DNA of 64,000 nucleotides from Bacillota bacterium (GCA_023445445.1 JAEXLD010000112.1:44926-108925), one strand, 5' to 3'. Shown: positions 46,555 through 57,644, counted from the stretch's first letter. The notes: generated by a model from the letters alone, not told the origin. Translations and numbers: made by a program.

Positions 46555-47292
46555 ATGAAGGTTAATAAGGCAAAAGGGTTTATTTTATTAGCATCAATTT
46601 TTACTGGATTTTTAATAACAAATAATATTGATTTAAGTGAAGTTACGAAAAGTATGTCATCCTTAAACGCTATAGACTATAAAAAAGCAGTTGAGGAAAG
46701 AAATCAGCTTTATAAAGAAATAGATAATCTTAAAAGTGAAAATATTAATTATAGATATCAAATTAGTAAATATGATGATAATGATCCGGAGAAAAGTAAG
46801 AAGTTAGTTGAAGATATGAAAAGACAATTAGTGGATTATGGAGCCTTAAGTGGATTATCTACCATAAAGGGACCTGGATTAATTATTAAATTGCAAGATG
46901 GAGATATCAATAAGTTGTTAGATCCTGAATATGAAGTATTAAGAAAAATGCTCCATGAAGATGATATGGCACATGTATTAAATGAACTAAGAGGTGCAGG
47001 AGCACAAGCAATATCAATGAATAATCACAGAATATTGCCAAATACATCAGTTAGTTGCTATTGGGCATTTATTGGCTTTGAAGATGAATCTAGCATTTTT
47101 GCTCCTTTTTACGTTTATGTAATAGGAAATCCTGAAGAGATTAAGGCATCATTACTTGCAGATGGGAGTATAATCCAAGAACTACTACTAAGAAAAATTA
47201 AAGTAGAAATAGAAATAATGGATGAAATAATTATACCTGCAACAAAACAAAATACAGAAGTAAAGTATATGGAAAGATATGAATCAAAATAA
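46555..47292 (+). CDS. DUF881 family membrane protein (second copy)
   Basis: The 245-residue paralogue of the first DUF881 protein again has an N-terminal helix (about 8-25), a coiled coil (about 43-88) and the DUF881 domain: STIKGPGLIIKLQDGD, MAHVLNELRGAGAQAISMNN and SCYWAFIGF. The two copies share the domain order but differ throughout, so this is an old duplication. The start codon abuts the sbp stop, and the site lies in the end of sbp. The 90 bases after it lack a clear terminator. Confidence 0.85.
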   Translation: MKVNKAKGFILLASIFTGFLITNNIDLSEVTKSMSSLNAIDYKKAVEERNQLYKEIDNLKSENINYRYQISKYDDNDPEKSKKLVEDMKRQLVDYGALSGLSTIKGPGLIIKLQDGDINKLLDPEYEVLRKMLHEDDMAHVLNELRGAGAQAISMNNHRILPNTSVSCYWAFIGFEDESSIFAPFYVYVIGNPEEIKASLLADGSIIQELLLRKIKVEIEIMDEIIIPATKQNTEVKYMERYESK

Positions 47293-47382
47293 ATTTACTA
47301 AAAAATAATAAAATTTGAAGGAATTTAGGTTTTTTTGAAGAACTATTTAAATATGTAAAAAACTTCTTTAGGAGGATGTACA

Positions 47383-48060
47383 GTGAGTATTGAAGAAAAT
47401 TTAAGTAGAATTAAAAGAGATATACCAGATAATATAACACTTGTAGCTGTATCTAAAACAAAACCTATAGAAGATATAAAATTCGCTTATGATTTAGGAC
47501 AAAGAGATTTTGGAGAAAACAAAGTTCAAGAGCTTATTAATAAAGAAGAAATTTTACCTAATGATATAAGGTGGCATTTTATAGGTAATTTGCAGACAAA
47601 TAAAGTGAAGTATTTAGTGGATAAGGTTTATTTAATTCATTCCTTATCAAGTATAAAGCTATTAAAAAAAATAGAAGATGAATTTTCTAAAAAAAATACT
47701 ATAGCTAATCTTTTAATTCAAATTAATATTGGAAAAGAAGAAAGCAAAGGAGGATTTTTTAAAGAAGATTTAAATAATGTTATTACTGAAATTGAAAAAT
47801 GCAATCATATTAAAATCAAAGGATTAATGGCTATAATACCAAAAGGTAATACAGAAGAAAATAGATTTTACTTTAAAGAAATGAAAACTATTTTCGATAA
47901 TTTAAATAAGAATACATATAAAAATATCTGTATGGAAATTTTATCAATGGGTATGACACATGATTATGATATAGCCATAGAAGAAGGCTCTAATTTGGTG
48001 AGAATTGGAGAGGGGATTTTTGGAAAAAGAAATGTAGTAGGAGGATTGTCAAATGTCTAA
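47383..48060 (+). CDS. YggS/YlmE family PLP-binding protein
   Basis: The 225-residue TIM-barrel protein carries the PLP lysine in [10 protein letters not shown] (about residue 26), FGENKVQEL, the [15 protein letters not shown] motif, and a late [22 protein letters not shown]. This family keeps pyridoxal phosphate levels balanced. GTG at 47383 follows TAGGAGGAT. It overlaps sepF by eight bases, giving the ylmE-sepF-yggT-ylmH-divIVA order known from Gram-positive division clusters. Confidence 0.93.
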   Translation: MSIEENLSRIKRDIPDNITLVAVSKTKPIEDIKFAYDLGQRDFGENKVQELINKEEILPNDIRWHFIGNLQTNKVKYLVDKVYLIHSLSSIKLLKKIEDEFSKKNTIANLLIQINIGKEESKGGFFKEDLNNVITEIEKCNHIKIKGLMAIIPKGNTEENRFYFKEMKTIFDNLNKNTYKNICMEILSMGMTHDYDIAIEEGSNLVRIGEGIFGKRNVVGGLSNV

Positions 48061-48502
48061 TATGTTTGGAAAGTTTAAAGAAATAATGGGTTTTGGAGAT
48101 TATGAAGATGACTTCGATGATTTAGAAGAAAATGAAATAGAAGAAGAAGTAGAAGAAGAAATTGAACCAATAATTTCAAAACAAAAAGGAAATAAAGTAG
48201 TTAATATTCATACGGCATCTACTGCAAAAGTTATGGTGACTAAACCAACTAATTATGATGATGCTAGAGAAATTGCAGACGCTATTAAAGCTAGAAAAAT
48301 TGTTCTAGTAAATGCAACAACTTTAGAAACTAAAATAGCACAAAGATTAGTAGACTTTATAAGTGGGTCTTGCTATGTTTTAGGAGCAACTTTACAAGAA
48401 ATAGAGCAAAGGGTTTATTTATTATCACCATCAAATGTTGAGGTAACAAATGAACTTAAAAATGAATTAAGCTCTAAGGCCTTATTTAACTGGAACAAGT
48501 AG
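48053..48502 (+). CDS. sepF: Cell division protein SepF
   Basis: The 149-residue protein has an N-terminal amphipathic membrane-targeting helix ([15 protein letters not shown]), a flexible acidic linker (about 17-45) and the SepF core ([51 protein letters not shown]). SepF tethers FtsZ to the membrane and arcs at the septum. Its GGAGG site lies in the end of yggS. The strong GGAGGAGAT immediately after its stop serves yggT. Confidence 0.95.
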   Translation: MSNMFGKFKEIMGFGDYEDDFDDLEENEIEEEVEEEIEPIISKQKGNKVVNIHTASTAKVMVTKPTNYDDAREIADAIKARKIVLVNATTLETKIAQRLVDFISGSCYVLGATLQEIEQRVYLLSPSNVEVTNELKNELSSKALFNWNK

Positions 48503-48514
48503 GAGGAGATTTAA

Positions 48515-48769
48515 ATAAATATAGTTTTTTTAATAATAAGATTATTAACAATAATATTAGAAATAACTATTATGGCAGAAATAATATTATCTCTATTCCC
48601 AACTATTAAAGAAAGTTTTATATATAGTTTAATTACATCATTTAACTACCCGGTATTAAAACCTTTTAAAATTATACAAAATAAGATTTTTAAGAATAAT
48701 ATTATTGATTTTTCACCATTATTTGCAATTATGTTATTATCTTATATAAGGATATTATTTAATGGTTAA
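48515..48769 (+). CDS. YggT family membrane protein with apparent AUA start
   Basis: From 48515 the frame reads INIVFLIIRLLTIILEITIMAEIIL and on to a second helix ending IMLLSYIRILFNG, 84 residues, the normal YggT length with two hydrophobic helices. The only start in range of the perfect GGAGGAGAT (48502-48510) is ATA at 48515; an in-frame TAA at 48512 excludes earlier starts. The first ATG, at 48572, would delete most of the first helix and has no site. Either AUA initiation or a point change of an original ATG is implied. Confidence 0.65.
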   Translation: MNIVFLIIRLLTIILEITIMAEIILSLFPTIKESFIYSLITSFNYPVLKPFKIIQNKIFKNNIIDFSPLFAIMLLSYIRILFNG

Positions 48770-49532
48770 TAAAGAATATATTCTTAAAAATTTTACTGAT
48801 GATGATGTAAATGAGGCTATAAAGATATATGAAAATTACAAATTAGCTGTTGAGAAAGATATAACTATTTTTTCAAATAGTTTTTGTCCACCTAATATTT
48901 GGAGTTTCTTTCAAAATAACTGTGAAAGCAGCAATTTTAAAATTACTACTAATGGTGTTTTTGAAGAAGCTGAAAGAAGAATAATATCATTTAATAACTT
49001 ATATGATATTAAATATCCTATGGAAGTTCTTGAAATTAAAAATAAATCTAATTTTTCTAAGTTAAAACATAAGGATTATCTAGGTGCAATTTTATCTTTG
49101 GGAATAGATAGAAATAAAATTGGAGATGTAGTTGTAAAGGGAGCTAAAGCATATGTTCCTATGATGGAAGATATAAGTAGTTATATTATAAATAATTTAT
49201 CTTCTATTGGAAAATCACCTGTAGAAATAAATCTTCTATACAATTTGGATGATTTGCCTTCTATAGATTTTGAGGAGATTTCAATTAATGTGCAATCACT
49301 TCGTTTAGATAGTGTTGTAGCAAAACTTACAAATGTGTCTAGATCTAAAGCCATAGAATTATTAGATAATGGTAAGGTTTTAGTTAATTATGTTAAATCA
49401 AAAGATAAAAGTCAGGAGCTTGTAAAAGGAGCCAGACTAACTATAAGAGGTAGTGGAAAGTATATAATTGGAGATATAATTGGTGAAACAAGAAGTGGAA
49501 AACAAAGAATTATAATAAAAAAATATATATAA
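48762..49532 (+). CDS. YlmH-type RNA-binding protein with S4 domain
   Basis: The 256-residue protein has an N-terminal YlmH domain (about 1-170) and a C-terminal S4 RNA-binding domain (about 180-245: LRLDSVVAKLTNVSRSKAIELL and GKVLVNYV). YlmH has been linked to rescue of obstructed large ribosomal subunits in B. subtilis, in the same pathway as RqcH, which is also encoded in this window. Its ATG overlaps the yggT stop by eight bases. divIVA follows after 20 bases. Confidence 0.9.
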   Translation: MVNKEYILKNFTDDDVNEAIKIYENYKLAVEKDITIFSNSFCPPNIWSFFQNNCESSNFKITTNGVFEEAERRIISFNNLYDIKYPMEVLEIKNKSNFSKLKHKDYLGAILSLGIDRNKIGDVVVKGAKAYVPMMEDISSYIINNLSSIGKSPVEINLLYNLDDLPSIDFEEISINVQSLRLDSVVAKLTNVSRSKAIELLDNGKVLVNYVKSKDKSQELVKGARLTIRGSGKYIIGDIIGETRSGKQRIIIKKYI

Positions 49533-49552
49533 TAATAGGTAGAGGTGATTTT

Positions 49553-50149
49553 ATGAAGCTTACTCCAATGGATATAAGCAACAAGGAATTTAAAAAGGGA
49601 TTTAGAGGTTATGATAGTGATGAAGTTGATGAATTTATAAATGATGTTATAGAAAATTATGAAGAGCTTTATAAGGAGAATTCAAGACTTAAAGAAAATT
49701 TATCAAGAGTAAATGAAAAATTAGAACACTATGTAAAAATAGAAAATACTATACAAAACACTTTATTATTAGCACAAAATGCTGCAGAGCAAGCTAGAGA
49801 AACATCTCAAAAGGAATCTGATATGATTTTAAAAAATGCTAATGAAGCAGCTAAGAGAATTATAGATAAGGCTCATAATGATGTAGTATCAATTAATGAT
49901 GAATATGAAAAAGTAAAACAAGAATTTATAAAGTTTAGGGCAAAATTTAGAAACTTTATGAATGCACAAACTGAAACCTTTGATGAATTAGAAAAGGACT
50001 TAACTAAAAATTATAATGTTTCTGAGCCAGTGGAAAAGTTAGAAAAGGAAGACAGTGTAAAATTATCTCATAAAAACATAGAAGAAGTTGAAGAGATGTA
50101 TACTGAAGATATGGATGAAATAAAAAGCTTTTTTGCACAAACAGAATAA
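49553..50149 (+). CDS. divIVA: DivIVA family protein
   Basis: The 198-residue protein begins with the DivIVA membrane-binding domain (LTPMDISNKEFKKGFRGYDSD, core FKKGFRGYDSDEVDEF) and continues as a long coiled coil to about residue 150, with an acidic tail. DivIVA senses membrane curvature at poles and septa. GAGGTGA precedes the ATG. It is the last gene of the division block and its stop codon is part of the terminator stem. Confidence 0.95.
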   Translation: MKLTPMDISNKEFKKGFRGYDSDEVDEFINDVIENYEELYKENSRLKENLSRVNEKLEHYVKIENTIQNTLLLAQNAAEQARETSQKESDMILKNANEAAKRIIDKAHNDVVSINDEYEKVKQEFIKFRAKFRNFMNAQTETFDELEKDLTKNYNVSEPVEKLEKEDSVKLSHKNIEEVEEMYTEDMDEIKSFFAQTE

Positions 50150-50176
50150 AAATCCGTTTTATACGGATTTTTTTTT
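50147..50176 (+). terminator. Terminator of the division block
   Basis: AAAAATCCGT (50148-50157) and ACGGATTTTT (50163-50172) pair around TTTAT and run into further T residues. Confidence 0.9.
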
Positions 50177-50258
50177 GCTTTAATTAAGCTTATCTATTGA
50201 GTGTAAAGTTTCGATATATTATAATGTGTTAAGAATTAAAAAATATGGAGATTAATTA

Positions 50259-51720
<1,462 letters not shown>

Positions 51721-51733
51721 AAAGGTGAAAAGT

Positions 51734-52891
51734 ATGGAATATAATTTAATTGCTACAACTACCTTTGGGTTAGAAGGTATAACTGCAAAGGAATTAAAAG
51801 CTTTAGGCTATGAAGATTTAAGGACAGAAAATGGTAAGGTGCATTTTCAAGGAGATGAGATGGATATAGCAATAGCTAATATTCACTTAAGAACTGCAGA
51901 TAGAATATTAATAAAAATGGCAGAGTTTGAAGCAAGAAGTTTTGAGGAGTTATTTCAAGGAACTAAGAATGTTAAATGGAGCGACTTAATTCCTGTTAAT
52001 GGAATTATGCACGTAAATGGAAAGTCAGTTAAATCAACTTTGCATAGTGTTCCAGATTGTCAATCTATAGTAAAAAAAGCTATAGTTGATAGTATGACAA
52101 ATTCTTATGGAATAACGCAATTTTCAGAGGATGGACCGTTATATAAAATCGAAGTTTCTATATTAAAAGATGTTGTAACCTTAACTATTGATACATCTGG
52201 TCCAGGTTTACATAAAAGAGGTTATAGAGAAGAAGCTGGTGCAGCACCTTTAAAAGAAACTTTAGCAGCGGCTATGGTATTAATTTCTAGATGGAAAGAA
52301 GATTTTACTTTAGTAGATCCATTTTGTGGATCAGGAACTATATTAATAGAAGCTGCCATGATTATGCAAAATATAGCACCAGGCTTATGTAGGTCATTTA
52401 CATGTGAAACATGGCCATCAATGGATGAAGATATATTTGAACAAGTAAGAGAAGGTGCAGAACGAGTTATAAAGCATAAGGACATAAAGCTTTTAGGCTA
52501 TGATATAGACGGAAGAATATTAAAAGTAGCTAGAAGTAATGCTGAAAAAGCAGGAGTTTCTAAATATATAGAATTCCAAAGAAGAGATTTTAAAGACTTT
52601 TCTAATAGTGATAAGTATGGATTTATAATATCAAATCCTCCTTATGGAGAAAGACTAGGTGAAAAAAAGGAAGTTGAAGAACTTTATAATATATTTGGTA
52701 AATATAAGAGAAGATTCTTAAATTGGGATTACAATATATTGACTTCTTTCGAAAAATTTGAAGTTCCATTTGGTATTAAATCAAGTAAAAATAGAAAGCT
52801 TTATAATGGGAAATTAAAATGTTATTATTATCAATATTTTGATAATGAATTAATAAAAAATGATGGAGATATGCTTATAAATCATATATAA
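51734..52891 (+). CDS. THUMP-domain class I RNA methyltransferase (YpsC/RlmL-like)
   Basis: This protein of about 385 residues has an N-terminal THUMP region (about 1-160), the VDPFCGSGTILIEAAMI SAM site (about 190-206) and the catalytic IISNPPYGERLGEK motif (about 300-313) typical of guanine-N2 methylases acting on 23S rRNA. The exact target is not determined. ATG 51734 follows AAAAGGTGA, 13 bases after pyrR. It converges on rqcH. Confidence 0.9.
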   Translation: MEYNLIATTTFGLEGITAKELKALGYEDLRTENGKVHFQGDEMDIAIANIHLRTADRILIKMAEFEARSFEELFQGTKNVKWSDLIPVNGIMHVNGKSVKSTLHSVPDCQSIVKKAIVDSMTNSYGITQFSEDGPLYKIEVSILKDVVTLTIDTSGPGLHKRGYREEAGAAPLKETLAAAMVLISRWKEDFTLVDPFCGSGTILIEAAMIMQNIAPGLCRSFTCETWPSMDEDIFEQVREGAERVIKHKDIKLLGYDIDGRILKVARSNAEKAGVSKYIEFQRRDFKDFSNSDKYGFIISNPPYGERLGEKKEVEELYNIFGKYKRRFLNWDYNILTSFEKFEVPFGIKSSKNRKLYNGKLKCYYYQYFDNELIKNDGDMLINHI

Positions 52892-52957
52892 AAATATATT
52901 TAGATAAAAAATATTCCTTCAAATATTAGAAATTATTCTATATTTGAAGGAATTGTT

Positions 52958-54706
52958 TTATTTGATTATTTGATTATTTTCAAATTTAAAATGGTTGTAA
53001 TTACTTGGTTCAGTGTAAATTGTATAATTAGTATGATATATAACCATTCCTGGTTTGGCACCATTAGGCTTTTTAATATTTTTAACAAGAGTATAGTCTA
53101 CTGGTACTTTTGTAGAATTTTTTGCTTTACTATAATAAGCTGCAAGTATAGCAGCTTCCTCTATAGAGTTATCGCTAGGATTGGAACTACACAAAATAAC
53201 ATGTGAACCAGGTATATTTTTAGTATGAAGCCATAAATGATTTTTATTGGCAAATTTTAAAGTCAAATAATCATTTTGAATGTTATTTTTCCCAATATAA
53301 ATATCAATTCCATCAGAAGAAATTAAATGGATAGGCTTAGAAGCTTTATTTTTTTTATTGTTTTTAGAGTTCCCTTTGAATTTTAAATATCCAGTTTCAG
53401 TTAATTCATTTTTTATATCATTAATTTCAACATAATTTTCACAATTTATAATATTGGTAAATACTGAATTTAAATATTCAAGTTCTTCTTCATTTTTCTC
53501 TAGTTGTTCTATAGCAGACTCTTCTGATTTCTTTAATTTATTATATTTTTTATAATAACCTTGTATATTTTCTGAAGGTGATTTATTTTCATCTAATTTT
53601 ATAGTGATATATTCTTCTTCATTTGAATTATAAAAGTTTAGAACCTTGATTTCTTTATCTCCCTTATTAATCATATAAATGTAAGAAGTTAATAAATCAC
53701 CAAAAATTTTATACTTTAGTTTTTCATCACACTCCTTCAAAATATTCTTTAATTTCTTTGTTTTATTATTACATCTATCTATATTTGTAGTTACTAGCTT
53801 CTGTAAATCTATACTTCTACTAAGAAGCCTATCTTGCTTATCTTTAATAGTAAAAAATTCATCTAATAATAAATTGGGGTTATGAAAATTCACTTTAGAA
53901 TATTTGTTTTCATATAAAGATAAGTTGATACAATAAAAATCTTTAAAAATATCATTTTCCTTATAGATATTAAATGAAAAGTTATTTTCAATATTTTTCA
54001 TGAATATTTTGAAGAAATTAAAAATATTATAATTATTTATGTTATCATTATCTTGTAGGAAATTTATATATAAGCTTCTAGATAATGGCTTCCCTATACC
54101 TGTAAAAGTATTTGTGAAGAAAAATTCATCTATAGCTATATTATTTTGTTCTAAATAGAAATTATAATCATCTAAAGAAAAACTAAATGGATCTAATTTT
54201 GGAGAACTAGGAGGATATACATAGCTTATTCCAGGATATAAAACTCTATATGTGTTTACATCTGAAGAAATATGCTTAATACATTCCATAATTTTATTAT
54301 CTCTTTCTCTAACAAGTGTAATATTGCTATGTCTCCCCATTATTTCAACTATTAATATATATTTACTATCAAACCCCAGTTCGTCAGTAGATTCAATATG
54401 TAATTGAATGATCCTATCACCATTTAATTGAGTTATATTGGTAATTCTTCCGCCAATTAAATATTTTCTCATTACCATAGTAAACATTGGTGCTTGAAGT
54501 GGGTTTGGTTTGCTTACATTAGTTAAATGAATTCTAGGAAATTTGGAAGAAGCAGAGATCAATAATTTAATATTTTCTCTATCCTTTCTTAGTGTTAAAA
54601 TTACTTCATCTTTTTCTGGTTGATTAATTTTATCTATTTTACAATTTAATATTGATTTTTTAAAATCATGTAATAAACTATATAAGTAGATACCATCCAA
54701 AGCCAT
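52958..54706 (-). CDS. rqcH: NFACT family protein RqcH
   Basis: The protein of about 582 residues has the NFACT-N start (ALDGIYLYSLLHDFK), helix-hairpin and coiled-coil regions in the middle, and the NFACT-R domain at the C terminus (SSDGIDIYIGKNNIQND, LWLHTKNIPGSHVIL). RqcH recruits alanyl-tRNA to add C-terminal alanine tails to stalled nascent chains on 50S subunits. Older annotations call it a fibronectin-binding protein. ATG at 54706 follows GAAAGGATGAT; the longer in-frame ATG at 54751 has no site. Confidence 0.92.
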   Translation of the reverse strand: MALDGIYLYSLLHDFKKSILNCKIDKINQPEKDEVILTLRKDRENIKLLISASSKFPRIHLTNVSKPNPLQAPMFTMVMRKYLIGGRITNITQLNGDRIIQLHIESTDELGFDSKYILIVEIMGRHSNITLVRERDNKIMECIKHISSDVNTYRVLYPGISYVYPPSSPKLDPFSFSLDDYNFYLEQNNIAIDEFFFTNTFTGIGKPLSRSLYINFLQDNDNINNYNIFNFFKIFMKNIENNFSFNIYKENDIFKDFYCINLSLYENKYSKVNFHNPNLLLDEFFTIKDKQDRLLSRSIDLQKLVTTNIDRCNNKTKKLKNILKECDEKLKYKIFGDLLTSYIYMINKGDKEIKVLNFYNSNEEEYITIKLDENKSPSENIQGYYKKYNKLKKSEESAIEQLEKNEEELEYLNSVFTNIINCENYVEINDIKNELTETGYLKFKGNSKNNKKNKASKPIHLISSDGIDIYIGKNNIQNDYLTLKFANKNHLWLHTKNIPGSHVILCSSNPSDNSIEEAAILAAYYSKAKNSTKVPVDYTLVKNIKKPNGAKPGMVIYHTNYTIYTEPSNYNHFKFENNQIIK

Positions 54707-54799
54707 AAGTATCATCCTTTCTTTGGTAATAACATAAGGATAGTATAACATTTAATAGTAAGTCTTATCAATGGAATAAAAGCTAAAAGGAGGGATTTT

Positions 54800-55618
54800 A
54801 TGAATTTTGTAAAAATGCAAGGGTTAGGTAATGATTTTATTCTAATAGAAGATACTCAAGAGTTATTAATTAATAAAGAAGTAGAACTTGCAAAAAAGTA
54901 TTGTCATAGAAGATTTGGTATAGGTGCAGATGGTTTAGTTATAATTAGAGAATCTAGTATTGCTGATGCTAAGATGGTGATTATTAATAGTGATGGTTCA
55001 AGAGCAAATATGTGTGGAAATGCTATAAGATGCTTTGCAAAATATTTGTATGAAATTAAGAAAATTAAGAAAACAGAGCTGAATATTGAAACAGGGGATG
55101 GAGTTAAAGCTGTTAAGCTATATATAGAGAATGGTAAAGTTATTCTAGTTAAAGTTAATATGGGAAAGGCTAGTTTCAAAGGAAAAGATATATTATTAAA
55201 AGATAAAGATAAATTAATTAACGAAGAAGTAATAATTAGTAATAAAACTTATAAATTAACTAGTTTATTAATGGGTGTACCACATACAATATTAATTAAT
55301 AATAATAAGGAATACTCAATAGAAGATGGTAGAATAATAGAAAACTATGATTTGTTTATAGAAAAAACAAATGTTAATTTAGTAAACATAATTAATGAAA
55401 ATAATATAGAAGTTCAAACTTGGGAAAGAGGAGCTGGTGCTACCTTAGCCTGTGGAACTGGTTGTTGTGCTTCAGTAGTAGCCTTAAATAAACTTAGAAT
55501 ATGTTTAGATAAAGTTAATGTAAAAACCTTGGGGGGAAATTTAGAAGTTCAGATTAATAGTGGAGATGTATATATGATTGGGGAAGCAGGATTTATTTGT
55601 ATGGGAGAATTATTGTAG
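54800..55618 (+). CDS. dapF: Diaminopimelate epimerase
   Basis: The 272-residue epimerase converts LL- to meso-diaminopimelate for lysine and peptidoglycan. Both catalytic cysteines are visible, in NMCGNAIRCFAKYL (about residue 72) and ATLACGTGCCASV (about residue 218). The N terminus MNFVKMQGLGNDFILIED is family-standard. AAGGAGGG precedes the ATG. It is divergent from rqcH and followed 13 bases later by a lipoprotein gene. It agrees with the meso-DAP signature in MurE. Confidence 0.96.
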   Translation: MNFVKMQGLGNDFILIEDTQELLINKEVELAKKYCHRRFGIGADGLVIIRESSIADAKMVIINSDGSRANMCGNAIRCFAKYLYEIKKIKKTELNIETGDGVKAVKLYIENGKVILVKVNMGKASFKGKDILLKDKDKLINEEVIISNKTYKLTSLLMGVPHTILINNNKEYSIEDGRIIENYDLFIEKTNVNLVNIINENNIEVQTWERGAGATLACGTGCCASVVALNKLRICLDKVNVKTLGGNLEVQINSGDVYMIGEAGFICMGELL

Positions 55619-55631
55619 TAAGAGGTAGAAA

Positions 55632-56618
55632 ATGAGTTATAGAAGAAAAAAGAAATATATCCTAGTAAGCTTAATTATATTATTAACTAGTCTTAACTAT
55701 GGTTGCAAAAATACACTTGAAGATAAGGAAAGTATTGAAATAAATAATGGATCAGTTGTTATTGAAAATAATGGTAACTACAAGACATATAATTTAAATA
55801 ATGGAATTTATGAAGAAATAGAACCTAACTATATTATTGCTTCTTATAATTCTAAAAGTAATAATTATATTTTTAATGAAGATGGAGAATTCAAAATACA
55901 TTATTTAGGAAAAGATAAAATAATTGATGAAACTAATGATATTTTTTCACCTAAGTTATCTCCAGAAGGAAATTATCTAAGTTATTTTCTAAAAGATATA
56001 TATTTGAATCTTAAAGTGAAGGATCTTAATAAAGATAAATTTGTAGATATAAATAGTAATGTATCTATATCTGGTGAGTTAATTGACTGGTATAGTAGTG
56101 AGTCTTTAGTTTACTATGGAATTGATGATTCGAAGAATAATGGAATCTTCATGTATAATGTAGATAGAAATGAAGAAAAATTGATTTATAAGCTAGATTC
56201 TGGATATGTAGAGTATCTAGAGGTTTTAAATAATGGAGTAGTATTTTTACAGCAAAAGGAAGAAAAGAAAAAAACATTAAAGTTTATAAATGAAAATGGA
56301 GAATTAGAGAATTCAATTGAAAATATAGTTGACGTTAGCGATGTAGAATGTACTGAAGATGGGATATATATAATAGGTAAAATTGAAAATAATAATTATT
56401 CATTATATAGATATAATGATGGAAAGATAAAAAGATTGGTATATGATTTTCCTAAAATAATCAATTTAGATAAGGGTTTATCAAAAGACTCTAATGGAAA
56501 TATTTTATTTATAGGCGGAGATGAACCAAATGTAGAAAAAGTTTATATTTGCGAAGATGGAGCTATAAGTGAATTAAGTGATAAAGAAGGAAAATACTAT
56601 TTTATAAATTATGATTAA
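55632..56618 (+). CDS. Putative lipoprotein with beta-propeller-like repeats
   Basis: The 328-residue protein has a lipoprotein signal: basic RRKKK, a hydrophobic stretch (about 10-21) and the lipobox LNYGC with the modified cysteine near residue 25. The mature part is rich in short beta strands with repeated segments such as SPKLSPEGNYLSYFL, ESLVYYGIDD and EDGIYIIGKI, which suggests a WD40/TolB-like propeller. The function is unknown. It closely follows dapF and ends with a terminator. Confidence 0.75.
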   Translation: MSYRRKKKYILVSLIILLTSLNYGCKNTLEDKESIEINNGSVVIENNGNYKTYNLNNGIYEEIEPNYIIASYNSKSNNYIFNEDGEFKIHYLGKDKIIDETNDIFSPKLSPEGNYLSYFLKDIYLNLKVKDLNKDKFVDINSNVSISGELIDWYSSESLVYYGIDDSKNNGIFMYNVDRNEEKLIYKLDSGYVEYLEVLNNGVVFLQQKEEKKKTLKFINENGELENSIENIVDVSDVECTEDGIYIIGKIENNNYSLYRYNDGKIKRLVYDFPKIINLDKGLSKDSNGNILFIGGDEPNVEKVYICEDGAISELSDKEGKYYFINYD

Positions 56619-56652
56619 GGATATTTATATTAAATTATAAATGTCCTTTTTT
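56617..56652 (+). terminator. Terminator after the lipoprotein gene
   Basis: AAGGATATTTA (56617-56627) pairs with TAAATGTCCTT (56638-56648) with one G-U and is followed by T residues. Confidence 0.8.
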
Positions 56653-56832
56653 ATTTAAAAATTAGTATCTATTAGGCAATAATGTTGATATGTGCATAAA
56701 ATTTACAAATATTATAGTAATATAGATACTAATGGTATTGGAGGTTAGAGTTATTGAAGAGTGATATAGATATAATAGTAGAAATGGAAATATAATATTA
56801 TAAGCCTTATTCAAAGTAAAGATTAGTTATAA

Positions 56833-56943
56833 TCATCTAGAAAGGTTTGTGAAGGACGGATAGACACTAACTCAGTAATTTGCACAGGTAGTCATGAATC
56901 ATATATACAATTGTCTAAAGAACTTGAATTAGACAATAAGTAA
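56833..56943 (+). mobile_element. Relic of an IS1595/ISXO2-like transposase
   Basis: In one frame 56854-56943 reads GRIDTNSVICTGSHESYIQL then SKELELDNK and a stop. This resembles the part of ISXO2-like DDE transposases around the second catalytic aspartate (pattern: cTD.h.sY...a), with Gly in place of that Asp. No start codon, other motifs or terminal repeats are seen, so this is a short decayed fragment. Assignment is by motif memory only. Confidence 0.4.
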
Positions 56944-56986
56944 ATAGAAAGAGGTAATTGTAAAAAGTGTTATAAATGAATAAAAA

Positions 56987-57466
56987 ACAATAGATAATTT
57001 TATAAATAAGCTATTATCCGTAAAGACATATGAAGGTATTACATTTTTTGAGGAAGAAGAAAATGACATAGAGGAAGCAGAAGAGAATTTGGACAAATAT
57101 GTAGAGGAACTAAAAGTGAGTTTTGGAGAATACTTTGCAGAAAATGGATTTGAGAATTCAATGTCTAACTTAATTCCTCATATTTATTATACTGTGATAA
57201 GTAAGAATAATATAAATGATATAACAGATATTAAAATAGTTAAAACTAAAGAATCAGAAAATGATACTTATAAAGATTATGAATTTATACATTATTAATA
57301 TGAAGTATCTTATAAATTAAAATCAAATGATAAATCAATGGATATGAAAGATTATATGATTTTAAAAGTGATGAAAAAAAATTCCTCTGATATCGATGAG
57401 GTGTCTATAGTAAAAGAAAAAAGTAGTATTTTTACTGAATTTATGAATAGTAAAACTATTAAATAA
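56987..57466 (+). pseudogene. Decayed gene of unknown family
   Basis: An open frame runs from about 56987 (KTIDNFINKLLSVKTYEGI after an upstream stop) to TAA at 57296-57298, then continues in the same frame as YEVSYKLKSNDKSMDMKDYM to TAA at 57464-57466. Composition is acidic and coding-like throughout, so a single stop has split it and the true start is missing. The family is not recognised; the latter part resembles conserved domains of secreted or lipoprotein type only loosely. It may be the remainder of a gene whose 5' end was lost next to the transposase relic. Confidence 0.5.
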
Positions 57467-57511
57467 ATTAATTTTATACTGAAGATAGAATAATATTTAT
57501 AAATTATATAT

Positions 57512-57540
57512 TAAGGTAGTTCAATTTGAACTACCTTATA
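57512..57540. terminator. Hairpin closing the decayed region
   Basis: TAAGGTAGTTCA (57512-57523) and TGAACTACCTTA (57527-57538) form a perfect 12-pair stem with a three-base loop. The flanking T tract is short. Confidence 0.55.
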
Positions 57541-57644
57541 TTTATGGTATAAATTAAGGAACTAGTAAATCAAAGCCATAATTAAATTAGATAATATTGT
57601 ATAAAAATCCTTCAGATGGACATAAATTAAAAAGGTGATTTAAA

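Noticed and set aside
56754..56795. Small TTG-started gene after a GGAGGT site
   Set aside because: It ends after 13 codons and is better seen as debris in the decayed segment.
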